A DNA stretch of 64,000 nucleotides from Nepenthes gracilis (lineage: Eukaryota > Streptophyta > Magnoliopsida > Caryophyllales > Nepenthaceae), in contig BSYO01000014.1 in the NCBI GenBank assembly GCA_033239525.1, forward strand, positions 4,134,536 through 4,198,535, given 5' to 3'. Made by a program: the position numbers and the translations under genes. This document shows positions 1 to 9,830 of the stretch, in pieces. Under the pieces are notes generated by a model that was not told the DNA's origin, ran no database searches, and was given only the letters and a program-made list of their open reading frames with translations. Numbering within the stretch: position 1 is the first letter of the stretch; every line of letters begins with the position of its first letter.

Positions 1-2
1 AT

Positions 3-314
3 TTGCGGGTACTACACTCTCATGCCGCTGACCTCTACTGCGATAATCAAGCTGCTCTACACATATCCGTCAATCCTGTTTTTCATGAACGGACCAAGCA
101 CATTAAGCACATTAAGCTGGATTGTCATTTGATTCATGACAAAATTCAAGACGGCAGTATCAGGACTCATTATGTGACCACTCATAATCAACTTGTCGAT
201 ATGTTCACCAAGATCTTGTCTGCCCATCGTTTGAAGATCCACTTATCCAAGTTGGGCATAACCAACATATATGCTCCACCTTGCGGGGGGGTATTAGGAA
301 ATGTAGGTAAATAG
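3..314 (+). CDS. Ty1/copia RNase H C-terminal part (left-truncated)
   Basis: The frame is open from the window edge to a stop at 312-314. It encodes the end of the copia polyprotein: the RNase H stretch that degrades RNA in the RNA:DNA hybrid during reverse transcription. Recognisable pieces are [11 protein letters not shown] near residue 10, [11 protein letters not shown] near 24, DCHLIHDKI, and LVDMFTKIL near 64, all in the usual copia order. A 9-bp direct duplication (cacattaag twice, about 101-118) adds HIK without breaking the frame. The last residues run into the LTR, as is common in copia. There are no internal stops, so this element looks younger than the others here. The upstream gag-pol lies outside the window. 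Confidence 0.88.
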   Translation: MRVLHSHAADLYCDNQAALHISVNPVFHERTKHIKHIKLDCHLIHDKIQDGSIRTHYVTTHNQLVDMFTKILSAHRLKIHLSKLGITNIYAPPCGGVLGNVGK

Positions 315-582
315 GAAAATAGGCAAATACGCATTAGGCAAATATACTGTGTATATATTCGTGTATATTTATTTTCCTTTTATATTTCTTTCACCGTTGT
401 TTGTTGTAATATAAAGAGGGCATAGGGGTTTGTATTTTCAATTAACTGGAATGGAATGATATTTGCGTCCGCCTCCTGCGTCACTGTTCTGCCTCCTTCT
501 CCCGTTCTCCTTCCAGTTCGTCGTCTCTTCCATTTCATCGCTGCATAAATCTTTACATCTATGAAACTAAAAACTATCAACA
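292..582 (+). mobile_element. 3' LTR of the left-edge copia element
   Basis: A purine tract (ttgcgggggggt) that fits a polypurine primer immediately precedes the start TATTAGGAAATG, a probable decayed TGTTAG. The block contains a TATA-like aatataaagagg near 407-418 and a pyrimidine-rich tail, and can end at ...TATCAACA (582). Length is about 290 bp. The right boundary is inferred from the TG...CA convention. The 5' flank is not in the window, so no target duplication can be checked. Confidence 0.65.
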
Positions 583-2625
583 ATCACGAGTCACCACAAC
601 TCTGAAGGTTAGTTGCTTGAACGTAAGTGGTTAACAGAATCAATGTAGCCAACAAAACAATATTAGACGCAAAAAACAGGAGGATGGGCCCTCGTATCAA
701 TGATAATAAGAAGAAGAATCAAGGGTACAATAAGTTCAAGCTTCCATCAACGGTGATCAAATGAAAACAATGTGAACGTGGATAGTGTTGTGGTTTGTGC
801 CACAGGTTGAGTTGGACATCTGCTGGAGTTCATCTTTATTGTAGCTTCTTTTGGTTATGCTTGTATGGTTTTGACTATTGGTGAAATGTTGTTCTTTTTT
901 TGGGGGGACTTTATTTTGTATAAATCTAAATTTTAATACATTTAATTACCTAAAAAATTAACTCAATAAAAATTATTTTCCACTTTTTCATTCATTTAAA
1001 GGTATTGTGTGAACTTCAGAAAAATATATATATTTTGCATGTGTAGTATTTAACACAAATAGAAAAATTAGTTGATGGAATATATTTCCTTGGTAAATGA
1101 AAAACATGATTTTTACTTTGGAAAAATAAAATTTTAATTTTATTACTCGCATTTGACTGACGCCCCATAAGGGAGAATCTTTAGCAGGTGAAGTGACCAT
1201 GTCTAACATTCACCCAGTATGGCTTATATGAGCTGACAACAAAATCGGCATACCTCATGCATGCTTGCGATGAGCAAATGCATAGTAGAATAGTAAATTT
1301 GTGCCTGACATGCGTCTGATATAACATTCATGCGCTAATACATAAGGCGCTTCTAATGCCCGCATGTGGCCTACTTGTGTGCCATAGCCCTTTTATTAAA
1401 AAAAAAAAATACTCTGGACTTATTTTTAGATAAAAAATACAGGACTTATTAGGGTGTAGTTGAATGCCAAAATAGAGAAAGAAAAAAAAAGAAGAGAGAG
1501 AAAGAAAGAAGATGAAAATTCACTAATCCATTTGGGCTCTAAATTGTATTCTATTTTTACTAATCTTGAGTACTCTTTATTATTTGAGTTATTTATTATA
1601 ATGTGTTATATCCTTGTGTTGTTAAATATTTTATAGATGGTTTCATCATATAATGAATATTTTATGAACCTATTATCTTGTGATTTTTTTTATTTTCAAA
1701 AGGATTTTTCTTATAAAATCTTAATTCTTATTATTGTGATTACTATTTTGTGTTGTGTTGTTATCATATACAAAGGTTTCAAACATTATTGTAGATTCAG
1801 TATCGATCCAGAACTAATGTTCCCGACTTTATGAGTGAAGTTTTGATGACCGAAAAACAACATCAACTACATGCATTCGTAATGAAAGCCTTTGTCCATG
1901 GATAATGCCATGCCACAGACCACCATTTGCAGTTTTCGTCTGGCAATGCCATCTACCACCGCTGCTTGTCACTCGCAGACAATGCCTCCAACAACAGGAG
2001 CTTTCTTCTCTCTCAAATCTGTAATTTGATTTGGATGAAATATATAGATGCAGCCTGATTAAATTCGATGAAGTCAAGTGGCATTTGATTTCAGAATATT
2101 TATTTTCCCAACGTCAGCACTTCTATCTCAATTAGCTCCATTATTTCTTCTCAAATGTCGCAGATATTGTGATTCAGCGTCTCTTAATTACATTTTCATT
2201 TAGCAGCTTTCCACCGCATTTATTGAGGAACGGTTGCTTTTGCTTGGTAACAATATAAGCCTAAAGATTGAATGCCGTGAAAAATTCCTTCTGGAGCTCG
2301 ATAAAAGTGGGTACGTTGTGGTTAGTTGATTCAAGCCTGTTTTAGCTAGGAAGCAAGTATTTGAACCATAAAAGTTAAATTTTATTCTCTTGGTCATCTT
2401 AAATTCAACTGTGAAATTACGCAGCAGTAATCAGAAAGTGTTCCAACATTCCTTTTGCTTGAGTTTTAGTTATAGGATAAAGAAAACCTGAGAGATGGAG
2501 AAGAACACTGGGCTTTTGAAAGAAAACTTTGTGATGCATATTCGAGCTAAATGAAGACACACGATGTTTTGTTTTGGTGATATTGGAAAAGCCAATGATG
2601 ATATTCTTTCCACGTATTTGCCATT
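583..2625. other. Intergenic DNA, no recognisable gene
   Basis: AT-rich sequence between the left-edge copia LTR and copia-1. All frames are short. A segment at 1830-2090 is more GC-balanced and has an 82-residue minus-strand frame, but I recognise no domain in it. A stretch near 660-770 could be read as the end of an exon (basic, lysine-rich), but no splice context or family supports that. Homopolymer runs occur at 895-906 and near 1398. Confidence 0.5.
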
Positions 2626-2630
2626 CAAAT

Positions 2631-3061
2631 TGTTAGTTGGTGATGTACACTCTAAAAACTTCTCATATACTAAAGAGAAAATTCAAATAAGTTCTAGATT
2701 TTTTAAAAATATGATATCTATTGGTTAATGATACATATTTGTCATAATTTTAAAAACTTTATTAAGGAACTAACATTTAAGAAAGAATTCTAGAATAGTC
2801 TATAAATATATCATTATTTATAATATTATAAAACATTCCCACATCTATTTTTACACCAATTTTACCATTTATAAATGGGTGAAAGATTTATTTATTATGT
2901 GTGTAAAATCAAATCCAAAGCTTATGAAAGTGAAATTCAATTCTCTACTTTTCTATCATCCACAATTTCTTCACTTTTTATATATTTTCTTCAATATAAA
3001 TAATGCTTTTTTATTTCATTACTTTTATATTTACTAACATTTTTTCTATTAAAATCTAATA
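2631..3061 (+). repeat. copia-1 5' LTR
   Basis: Starts TGTTAGTTGGTGATG and ends ...AAATCTAATA (decayed ACA). It aligns along its length with 21879-22315: both carry matching runs around tctagaatagtctataaa, acaccaattttaccat and a shared pyrimidine-rich end. Length 431 bp. Preceded by CAAAT. Confidence 0.85.
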
Positions 3062-3063
3062 AG

Positions 3064-3075
3064 TAGTATCAAAGT
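3064..3075 (+). other. copia-1 primer-binding site (tRNA-Met type)
   Basis: tagtatcaaag starts 2 bases after the 5' LTR and resembles TGGTATCAGAGC, the site complementary to the 3' end of plant initiator tRNA-Met used by most plant copia elements. It carries G-to-A changes. Confidence 0.7.
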
Positions 3076-3232
3076 TGAATCAGATTATAAATTGGGTGTC
3101 AGTCCATTGCTCGATTATACTAAAATTTCATCATGTATCTCAAACTATTATCAAGAATTTCTCTAGTCACAGAATTTACTTCTATTATTGTCCTAATTTT
3201 TTTGAGTAAAACTATAAGTTTTAGAGTATAAA

Positions 3233-3930
3233 AATGAAGACATTGTTTGCTCCTATGAGTTATGGGACATTGTACAAGATGGATTTATAAATCTAATAGA
3301 TCTCTTCAACCCCCATGCATCTCAAAAAAATAAGTTTGGAGAAAAATACATAAAGGGATTCACGGATTTTATTTACTTAACAACAAATTTTGGTGGAGTA
3401 AATTTTTTAAGGATTAACGGAGCTACCTATTCTAAAAAAGTTTGGGAAATTCTACCGGAGGAGTTTTAAGGAACAAAAATACATTTAGTGAAATTTTAAA
3501 CTCTATGACAAAAGTTTGAATTACTTAAAATAAAATATTCTAAAACCATAAAGAATTATTATTCCAGAGTTAAAGAAACAGTGAATCAAATAAGATCATA
3601 TGAAAAATATGTTCCTAATAAAAGAACGTTATTCTTGAAAATATAATTCAACTGTTATTAAAATTGAACAAATAAAAGATCTTTTAATTTTAACAATGAT
3701 AAAACTAATCAACACTTTAGAAGCATTTGAGAAAAGATTGAATTAGTATGATGATGACCTTGTTGAAAATGTATTTCAATCTAAACACAAAATAAGGTTT
3801 AAAAATTATAAAAATTGTGAAAGAACAGTAGATAATTCTAGAGAAGAAATATCTAAAAATGAAAAAACTCTAAGATTTAACAATGAATCTATAAAAATAA
3901 AAATAAAAATAAATACCTTTCATGTGGCAT
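3233..3930 (+). pseudogene. copia-1 gag remnant
   Basis: Gag forms the capsid shell that packages element RNA. The frame begins near ATGAAGACATTG and, after a small frameshift, gives SYELWDIVQDGF, a common copia gag block (residues about 10-25). KVWEILPEEF follows near 3440, then YYSRVKETVNQIRSYEKYVPNKR-like sequence (3560-3625), matching the late UBN2-type capsid region. Lysine-rich decayed sequence covers 3780-3930, where a zinc knuckle would be expected. Stops and frameshifts occur throughout, so the gene is dead. It lies directly after the PBS as in intact elements. Confidence 0.8.
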
Positions 3931-4139
3931 CCACAAAAAGATCAGTCATACAACGAAAGTTTATTGACATTATGAAAAGGTATAATATCAATACCATAAA
4001 AGTCTGGCTATATCGTTAAACATTGCCACATAAAAACATTCATTAAGTGAATTACAATGAAAATCTAGAAATGAAGTAGCATCGGTTCTATATCAACCAA
4101 GCTACCAAAAAGAAAAAAATGAAGGTAAATAGTATCTCG

Positions 4140-4577
4140 ATAATGGTTGTAATAACCATATGACACGATATGAGAGTATATTCTACAAAATAAACAAATC
4201 AATAAAAAAATATCTACGTGGCAATGGTGCTATAGTTGATTAGAGTGGCAAAGGCATTTATGCAATTAAGACAAAGAAAGATGCAAGACTTATTAAAGAT
4301 GTCTTATTCATACATAGTTTAAAAGAAAATATTCTAAATATTGCTAAATAATATAAAATAATTAAGTCTCTATTTCAAAGAAAATTTTTGAAAGATATAT
4401 AGCTACAATAACAAAAATCTTCTAATAGCATAAGTAAAGACAAATAGAAGTAAAAGCTTCCTAATACTATTGAGACAAGCCACAAATGTTACCATGAATA
4501 TGCAAATTGAAGACAGATGGCTATGGTATCAGAGATTTGGCCACTTCAATATTCATGTACTAAAAATCTTACATTAA
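4140..4577 (+). pseudogene. copia-1 protease and GAG-pre-integrase remnant
   Basis: The aspartic protease that matures the polyprotein is visible as NGCNNHMTRYESIF near 4143 (family pattern D-S/T-G-C-S-N-H-M-T). The catalytic aspartate region is altered. It is followed by KKDARLIKDVLFIHSLKENIL near 4280-4340. The GAG-pre-integrase block reads DRWLWYQRFGHFNIHVLKIL (4515-4573), with the two histidine-pattern positions partly retained. The frame is interrupted after the LKIL codons by the MITE at 4578 and resumes at 5071. Confidence 0.8.
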
Positions 4578-4779
4578 TAGTACGTTTGGTTATTGGAATG
4601 GAATAGAATGGGAATAAAATAATTATTCTCGGAGATTAGAATATGATTAAAATAAAGTTGAAATTATTATTCACATATTTAGCTATTAGAATAGAATAAG
4701 GTAAAAATTAATATTTCATTATTTAGTTTGTAAAATAGTATGAGTAATAAGATGAAATAATGACAACAACAACAACAAC

Positions 4780-4829
<50 letters not shown>

Positions 4830-5067
4830 GGAATAGTTATTTTCACATATTTTGGAATAACTATTCCCTAATAAAATGTGAGAATAGTTATTCTCACATA
4901 TATTGAAATAAATATTATAATCATTTAGAAGCAATAATTATTAGTATGATGAAAAAAATATTTAATTAAAATTAAAAATTATAAAATTGTGAAAGAAACT
5001 AGAAAATATTTATTCCTTTCGAAATAAGGAAGAAATATAATTTCTATTCACCCCAACTAACGCCACC
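4578..5067. mobile_element. Tourist-like MITE, copy 1 (in copia-1 integrase)
   Basis: 490-bp non-coding element with terminal sequences TAGTACGTTTGG and CGCCACC, flanked by direct TAA repeats (4575-4577 and 5068-5070). The interior matches MITE copy 2 at 33806-34321: gaattaggtggaaataaaa-like start, taatatttcattgtttggtttgtaaaatag-like middle, then an AAT microsatellite. A 3-bp TAA/TTA duplication with imperfect inverted ends fits PIF/Harbinger-derived Tourist MITEs. Removing it restores the copia reading LKIL...KKMTRN. It has no transposase. Confidence 0.8.
4770..4827. repeat. (AAC)n/(AAT)n microsatellite inside MITE copy 1
   Basis: Trinucleotide run acaacaac changing to aataataat. The corresponding part of MITE copy 2 is also AAT-rich, so the repeat is part of the element. 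Confidence 0.9.
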
Positions 5068-5070
5068 TAA

Positions 5071-5670
5071 AAGAAGATGACAAGAAATCTTTCACCTTTA
5101 AATAACAAGAAAGAAGTATGTGAAGGTCACCTTTTTGGCAAGCAATGTCGACTATTTTTTTTTTCCGTCCAAAAGTCTTGTGGGGTTAAGAAGTCTCTAG
5201 AGTTAATACATTTAGATATATATGGCCCTATGAAAACATCATCTTTTGACAACAATAAATATTTTATTTTTCTTTATTGATAATTATACTAAAATGCCAT
5301 GGATTTATTTTATTCATAAAAAATTAAAATAGTATTTATATTAATGTTCTAAATTTTTTTGAAAAATAAAGTGGTTGTCATATCAAAAATATCAGAAGTG
5401 ATCTATCATGTCCCTAGAATATAAATGCATGTCAAAAATAAAATTTATAATATACGATCCAATAAATGCATCAATAACGATATAAATCTTTAGTTTTTCC
5501 GAAAAGTTTGGATTAATGATATATATGGCCCTATTCATTTTGCCACTTTATACACATTATACCCAATACTTTATTTTATTCATAAAAAATTAAAACAGAA
5601 TTTATATTAATGTTCCAAATTTTTTTTGAAAAATAAATTGGTTGTCATATCAAAAATATCAGAAGTGATC
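5071..5670 (+). pseudogene. copia-1 integrase, N-terminal and core part
   Basis: Integrase inserts element DNA into the genome. The frame reads MTRNLSPL, CEGHLFGKQCR (zinc-binding N-domain) and LELIHLDIYGPMKTSSF (5195-5245, the H-x-D-x-x-GP core motif that holds the first catalytic aspartate). It is in frame up to a stop at 5278. Beyond that, stops and a local duplication (5304-5424 repeated at 5570-5687) degrade the core. The segment ends at agaagtgatc (codons R-S-D), where a gypsy LTR has inserted. The rest of the gene resumes at 7669. Confidence 0.82.
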
Positions 5671-5687
5671 TGTCATCGAATATAAAT
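5304..5687. repeat. Direct duplication spanning the copia/LTR junction
   Basis: About 115 bp beginning tttattttattcataaaa at 5304 recurs at 5570, offset about 266 bp, with few mismatches. Both copies pass through agaagtgatc and into a short TGTCAT...GAATATAAAT sequence that is the terminus of the minus-strand LTR at 5671. A shorter matching tract (gatatatatggccctat) lies upstream of each copy, at 5215 and 5518. The duplicated unit therefore includes the insertion junction. Confidence 0.7.
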
Positions 5688-7668
5688 TTAAATAATATAA
5701 TATATGTCCTGCTATCCACAAGTCAAAAAAGGGATGCCTAACAAAATAATTCATCTATACAATATAAACATCTCACAGTCCAACAGTCCACAACCAGCCA
5801 AACACAAACCAAATACACCACTGAGAGCAAAAGCCTAACAAGTATAAACATCCATACTCACCAAGGAAATAATGCCACATCAAGCCAAGTCTAAACTCTT
5901 ACAATTGTATCCAAGCTACTAATTTGAATGGATAAAACAATAAAATGTGAGTTTAAAATCCAACAAGTATCATCACATATAAAACAACGCATATAAATTA
6001 GAGTAAATGGATAACACATCACAACCGTATAAAATAAAATACAATGTTTGTGAAATTTCTAAAAATTGAGGAATAGTATCGTACTAAGTTATCATCTGTA
6101 TCAAATTGTCCTTCTAAGATATAATCATGATAAATTACAATCTAGTCAAAATTCATAGATGATATCATATCGTATCACAACATATTGTGATATAAGGTTA
6201 CATTGCATAAGTCATAACTATAATCATATCTATATGGGATACATACCATTGTCTTGATCTAAATCTCAAACATCATTTGTAGAAATCTAGAAAAACTGAA
6301 ACAAAAACATATAATCAAAACATATTACAGGCTTTACACATAACCACATATAAGACATCCCTATCACCTAATCCATAGGCCAATCCGCGCATTTCAAATC
6401 ACAATCCAACGCAAATCTATATAGAAATACAAATTATACACGAAATTAAAAAATTAAAGATTATTAGACCAACTTGAAAGAAGAGTTACACCCATCCGGT
6501 AACCTTAGCTATATCGACTGTATTTTAAACTTGCAACTTAAGGCCCGACTATATTTTAGGTTGGTAGCTCAAGGCCATCTATATACCTTGTCTTCCATAA
6601 ACTAGAAACTTGTTCACTATATTTTATCATCCGTAATTTTGGGTGCAATATTGAATTCAGTTATTTATTAGGACTTCCGAATATATTTATTTTCGTTAAT
6701 TTCTTACAAAGGTTCTTATTAAAATACATAATGGGGTAGGTAAGTTATGACATGTCTCAACCTTTCTGGCGGCGAAAGTGAGATAATATATCACGTGCGT
6801 CTCCATCGGGACTAAGGCTCCCCATTGAGACTAAGCCTCCCTGACAACATATCACATATATCTCAGATCACATATAGTGACCCCTTGGATCTCAGGCTAT
6901 CGCAGTCCCATAGTGACCTTACACCTGGTAGCATGCATGTGGACTAATGTAAGGTCTAATTCCTAGTTCCATAGCATATTGATATACAATATACATATAT
7001 ATTGCTCTGAATTTTTATAAATTCTAAAACCCTCCAAAATCAAAAATACTAATAAAAATCTACCGAACAACTAGCAAAATATACATGTATGTAAACAATA
7101 AACAAGTAGGGGTGCGAAAATCATATGCATGTAACAAAATCTCCAAAATATATACAAATATCGATGGATGCGAAAATAGACCAATGATTTGGCTTATGGA
7201 TACTTATCTCAACCTTTACTCAACAGATCTAATGAAAGGATATTCTAAGACACCCGATTGCCACTTTCTCTCTCTTCCTTTCCTCCTCGTCCTCTCTCCT
7301 TCTGGCTCGGTTGTGCGAAAATGGCAAAACTCTAACCCACATGCGCTTTTATACCCAATGTGATTCTCGAGTGCACCTTAAGAATGCCTTGAGCATGAAC
7401 TCTTGAGTAACCCTACACTCAAGAGCTACTCGAGTGCTGCTCGGGCGTAGCACATTTTGGAATCTGCACTCTAGCGAGCCTCAAGTTCTCCTCGAGCATA
7501 CACTTCTTGGTTTTTATGCCTTGAAAACACAGCCAGTGAGCCTCGAGTGTCGAACACTAAACCAAAATCCTTCAAAATTATATAAAATATCATTTATCTG
7601 ACACATCCAATAAATTTAAAAATATTAAATACTTTTAAAATATATCAAATGGGGACTTAAGTATTACA
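5671..7668 (-). mobile_element. Ty3/gypsy solo LTR (1998 bp) in copia-1 integrase
   Basis: On the minus strand it starts TGTAATACTTAAGTCC and ends ...GATGACA (TG...CA). It is flanked by exact TGATC duplications (5666-5670 and 7669-7673). Joining the flanks restores the copia integrase codons R-S-D-Q-G-K-E. No internal gypsy sequence is present, so it is a solo LTR left by LTR-LTR recombination. Its promoter block (7346-7550) has several CTCGAG motifs and a TATA box. The tail with gagccaaatgcccaacaa-like sequence resembles the LTRs at 36847 and 61582. Confidence 0.87.
7346..7371 (-). promoter_or_regulatory. TATA box with upstream CTCGAG block (gypsy solo LTR)
   Basis: On the minus strand GTATAAAAGC lies about 13 bp downstream of a CTCGAG (7366-7371). 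More CTCGAG copies lie further upstream (7429-7434, 7491-7496, 7542-7547). This is the probable RNA polymerase II core promoter of the LTR. Confidence 0.65.
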
Positions 7669-8214
7669 TGATCAAGGCAAAGAGTATATCTCTTATAAAT
7701 TCAATAAATTCTATGAAGAAGGAAGGATGGATCATCAATTAATAGTTAGTTGCACTACACTATAAAATGGGGTATCTAAATGGAAGAAGCACAAAAACTT
7801 AAGTTTCAAAAGAGAAAAGACAAACTAGAAAATAAGAGTAAAAGAGTTATCTTCCTAGGGTATAGCACAAAAATCAAAGGATATCATACTTATAATATAA
7901 AGATAAAGAAGCTCATTATTAGTAGAGATACTGAGTTGAATAAAAATGGTACTTGAGATTAGAAAAGAAAAACAAATTTAAAAAAATCATATAAATATGC
8001 CTATACAATATCCTATGAGGAGGAAGTCATTCTTGAAATTGAAAGACTAAGCAAGCAAACTAATATTTTTGCACCATTATTACCACTATAAGAAGCCTAT
8101 TCTCTAGACTCTACTGAAAAGATGACAAGACTCTTGGAAAAAATATACAAAACTTATAATTTTGCCACACTTAGGGCAAAAAATTTTTAAAGTTGTATCT
8201 AGATAGGAAATATG
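7669..8214 (+). pseudogene. copia-1 integrase C-terminal part and linker
   Basis: The frame resumes after the LTR at DQGKEYISYKFNKFYEEG (7670-7725), equivalent to the second catalytic aspartate block of copia integrase. CTTL*NGVSKWKK follows (equivalent of the TPQQNGVAERKN motif with the catalytic glutamate; here degraded). KSKDIILI near 7870 corresponds to the ESKGYRLYN block. Many stops are present. Confidence 0.78.
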
Positions 8215-9180
8215 GGTCAAAACAATGGATAAAGAGATTAAGATATCAAAAAGAATAATATGTGGGAACTAGTTGATCACCACAAAGATAAAGAGATCAT
8301 TGGGATAAAATAAAATTATAAAACAAAACTAAATTTCAATGACTCAATACAAAAGTACAAGGTAAGGCCTAATAGCAAAGGGCAGCTCACAACTTTCAGT
8401 GCTTGAGTATAACGAAATATTTGGCCCAATTGCTTGCCCAGACACTATAAAAGCTCCAATTTCTCTTATTACTTAATATTAGTGGAATATCTATTAACTA
8501 GATGTCAAATCAGTATTTTTAATAGAGAACTTGAGTATAATCAAAAGGCTTTATAACTATAAAAAATAAAAATAAAACATTCTGACTAAAATGCTCTTTA
8601 TAAATTAAAACAAGGCCCACAAGCCAAGCATATCAAAATTGATAGATATGTAATAAATTAGGATTTAGTAGAAGAAAAAGTAAGCCAAGTCTATACATTA
8701 GAACTCAAGGACAAACACTCTTATTGTCTCTTTCTACATTAATAATCTAATTCCATAGGAAATAATGAAAAGATAATATTAGAACTCAAGGAGTAAATGA
8801 TAAAGATATTTGAGATAAAAATCTTGGTGTAATGCTCAACTTGCTTGGAATAGAAGTTAATCGAGTGAGAAATGATGCATTTATCTATCAAAAAAGTACA
8901 CAAAAAGTCTACTAAGAAATTCAAAATGAATGGATGCAAGGCAATTGCTATGCTACTTATTGTAAATTAGAAGCTAAAGAAGAAGATGGATCTTTAAAAA
9001 CAAATGCTTCATTATACATAAGTATTGTTGGAATTTTTCTACATCTTAGAGCAACATGCCCAAACATCTTCTACACTACAAGTTTACTATCAAAATCTAT
9101 ACAAAGCCCAAACTAGGAGCACTATAGAGTTGTAAAGAGAATCTTTAGATACTTAAAAAAACCAAGGATTTTAGTAATTG
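8215..9180 (+). pseudogene. copia-1 reverse transcriptase remnant
   Basis: Reverse transcriptase copies element RNA into DNA. Visible blocks are WELVDHHKDKEIIGIK near 8262, SIQKYK near 8350, EYNEIFGPIACPDTIKAPIS near 8405, and LDVKSVFLIENL near 8495. The catalytic YVDD box reads Y-I-N-N (8733-8744), so both aspartate codons have become asparagine (GAT to AAT). The C-terminal part is better kept: LGIEVNRVRNDAFIYQKS (8850), then EDGSLKTNASLYISIVGIF and TSLLSKSIQSPN (8980-9113) in one short open frame. It is non-functional. Confidence 0.85.
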
Positions 9181-9660
9181 CACATTTCTATTATTGATTT
9201 AAAGCAATAAAACTACACTGATAATGACTACGTTGTATCAATATATGGCACGAAAAGAACTTCAAACTACACATTTTCATTCAAATCAGGTGTATTCTCT
9301 TTGTTATCAAAAAAGCAAGACATAGTGACATAATTATCTGCTAAAGTAGAGTATGTCTCTATTGTGACATGGGCAAGTCAAGCAATAAAATTACTTGAAG
9401 ACATGGACAAACAATAAAAATAGCCTACCAAGATATAATGTAATAACAAATTAGCAATTGTAATGACATAGTATCAGGTACATCCTAATAGGACAAAACA
9501 CATCACTATTAAATATTATGTCATCAAAAAAATTGAAGTACGGAAAGAAATACAAATTCAATTTTACAATATCAAAGACCAACTTGCAGCATGTTCAATA
9601 AAGCTCCACCAAGATCAAAGTTTGAGTAATTACAAAGCAAGTATGGAGTCTTGAAAATGT
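9181..9660 (+). pseudogene. copia-1 RNase H remnant
   Basis: SRTSNYTFSFKSGVFSLLSKK-like sequence (9255-9315) and LSAKVEYVSIVTWASQAI (9333-9388) match copia RNase H. The A-E-A-E-Y block has lost a glutamate (A-K-V-E-Y). HPNRTKHITIKYYVI near 9480 and KDQLAACSIKLH near 9570 match the same C-terminal motifs seen intact at 3-314. Stops are frequent. Copia coding ends about 9660. Confidence 0.8.
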
Positions 9661-9830
9661 GTGAAAAAAACTAGGGTTTCCAAATCTTGAAATATTTATA
9701 CTCTTTTTAAAATTGTGTAAGTAAAATATAATAGAATATACTATATACAAAAATTATATTCAAATTTAGAAATAAATCGGAATAAATATGTACAACAACT
9801 TGCAACACCAAAATAAATATATAGATATAA
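9661..9830 (+). other. copia-1 3' non-coding, first segment
   Basis: AT-rich sequence after the RNase H remnant and before the gypsy LTR at 9831. No LTR signature of copia-1 is seen here. The real 3' LTR lies at 21879. Confidence 0.5.

Noticed and set aside
1829..2077. 82-codon minus-strand frame near the left end
   Set aside because: No recognisable domain, splice context or start context. The window gives no second line of evidence.
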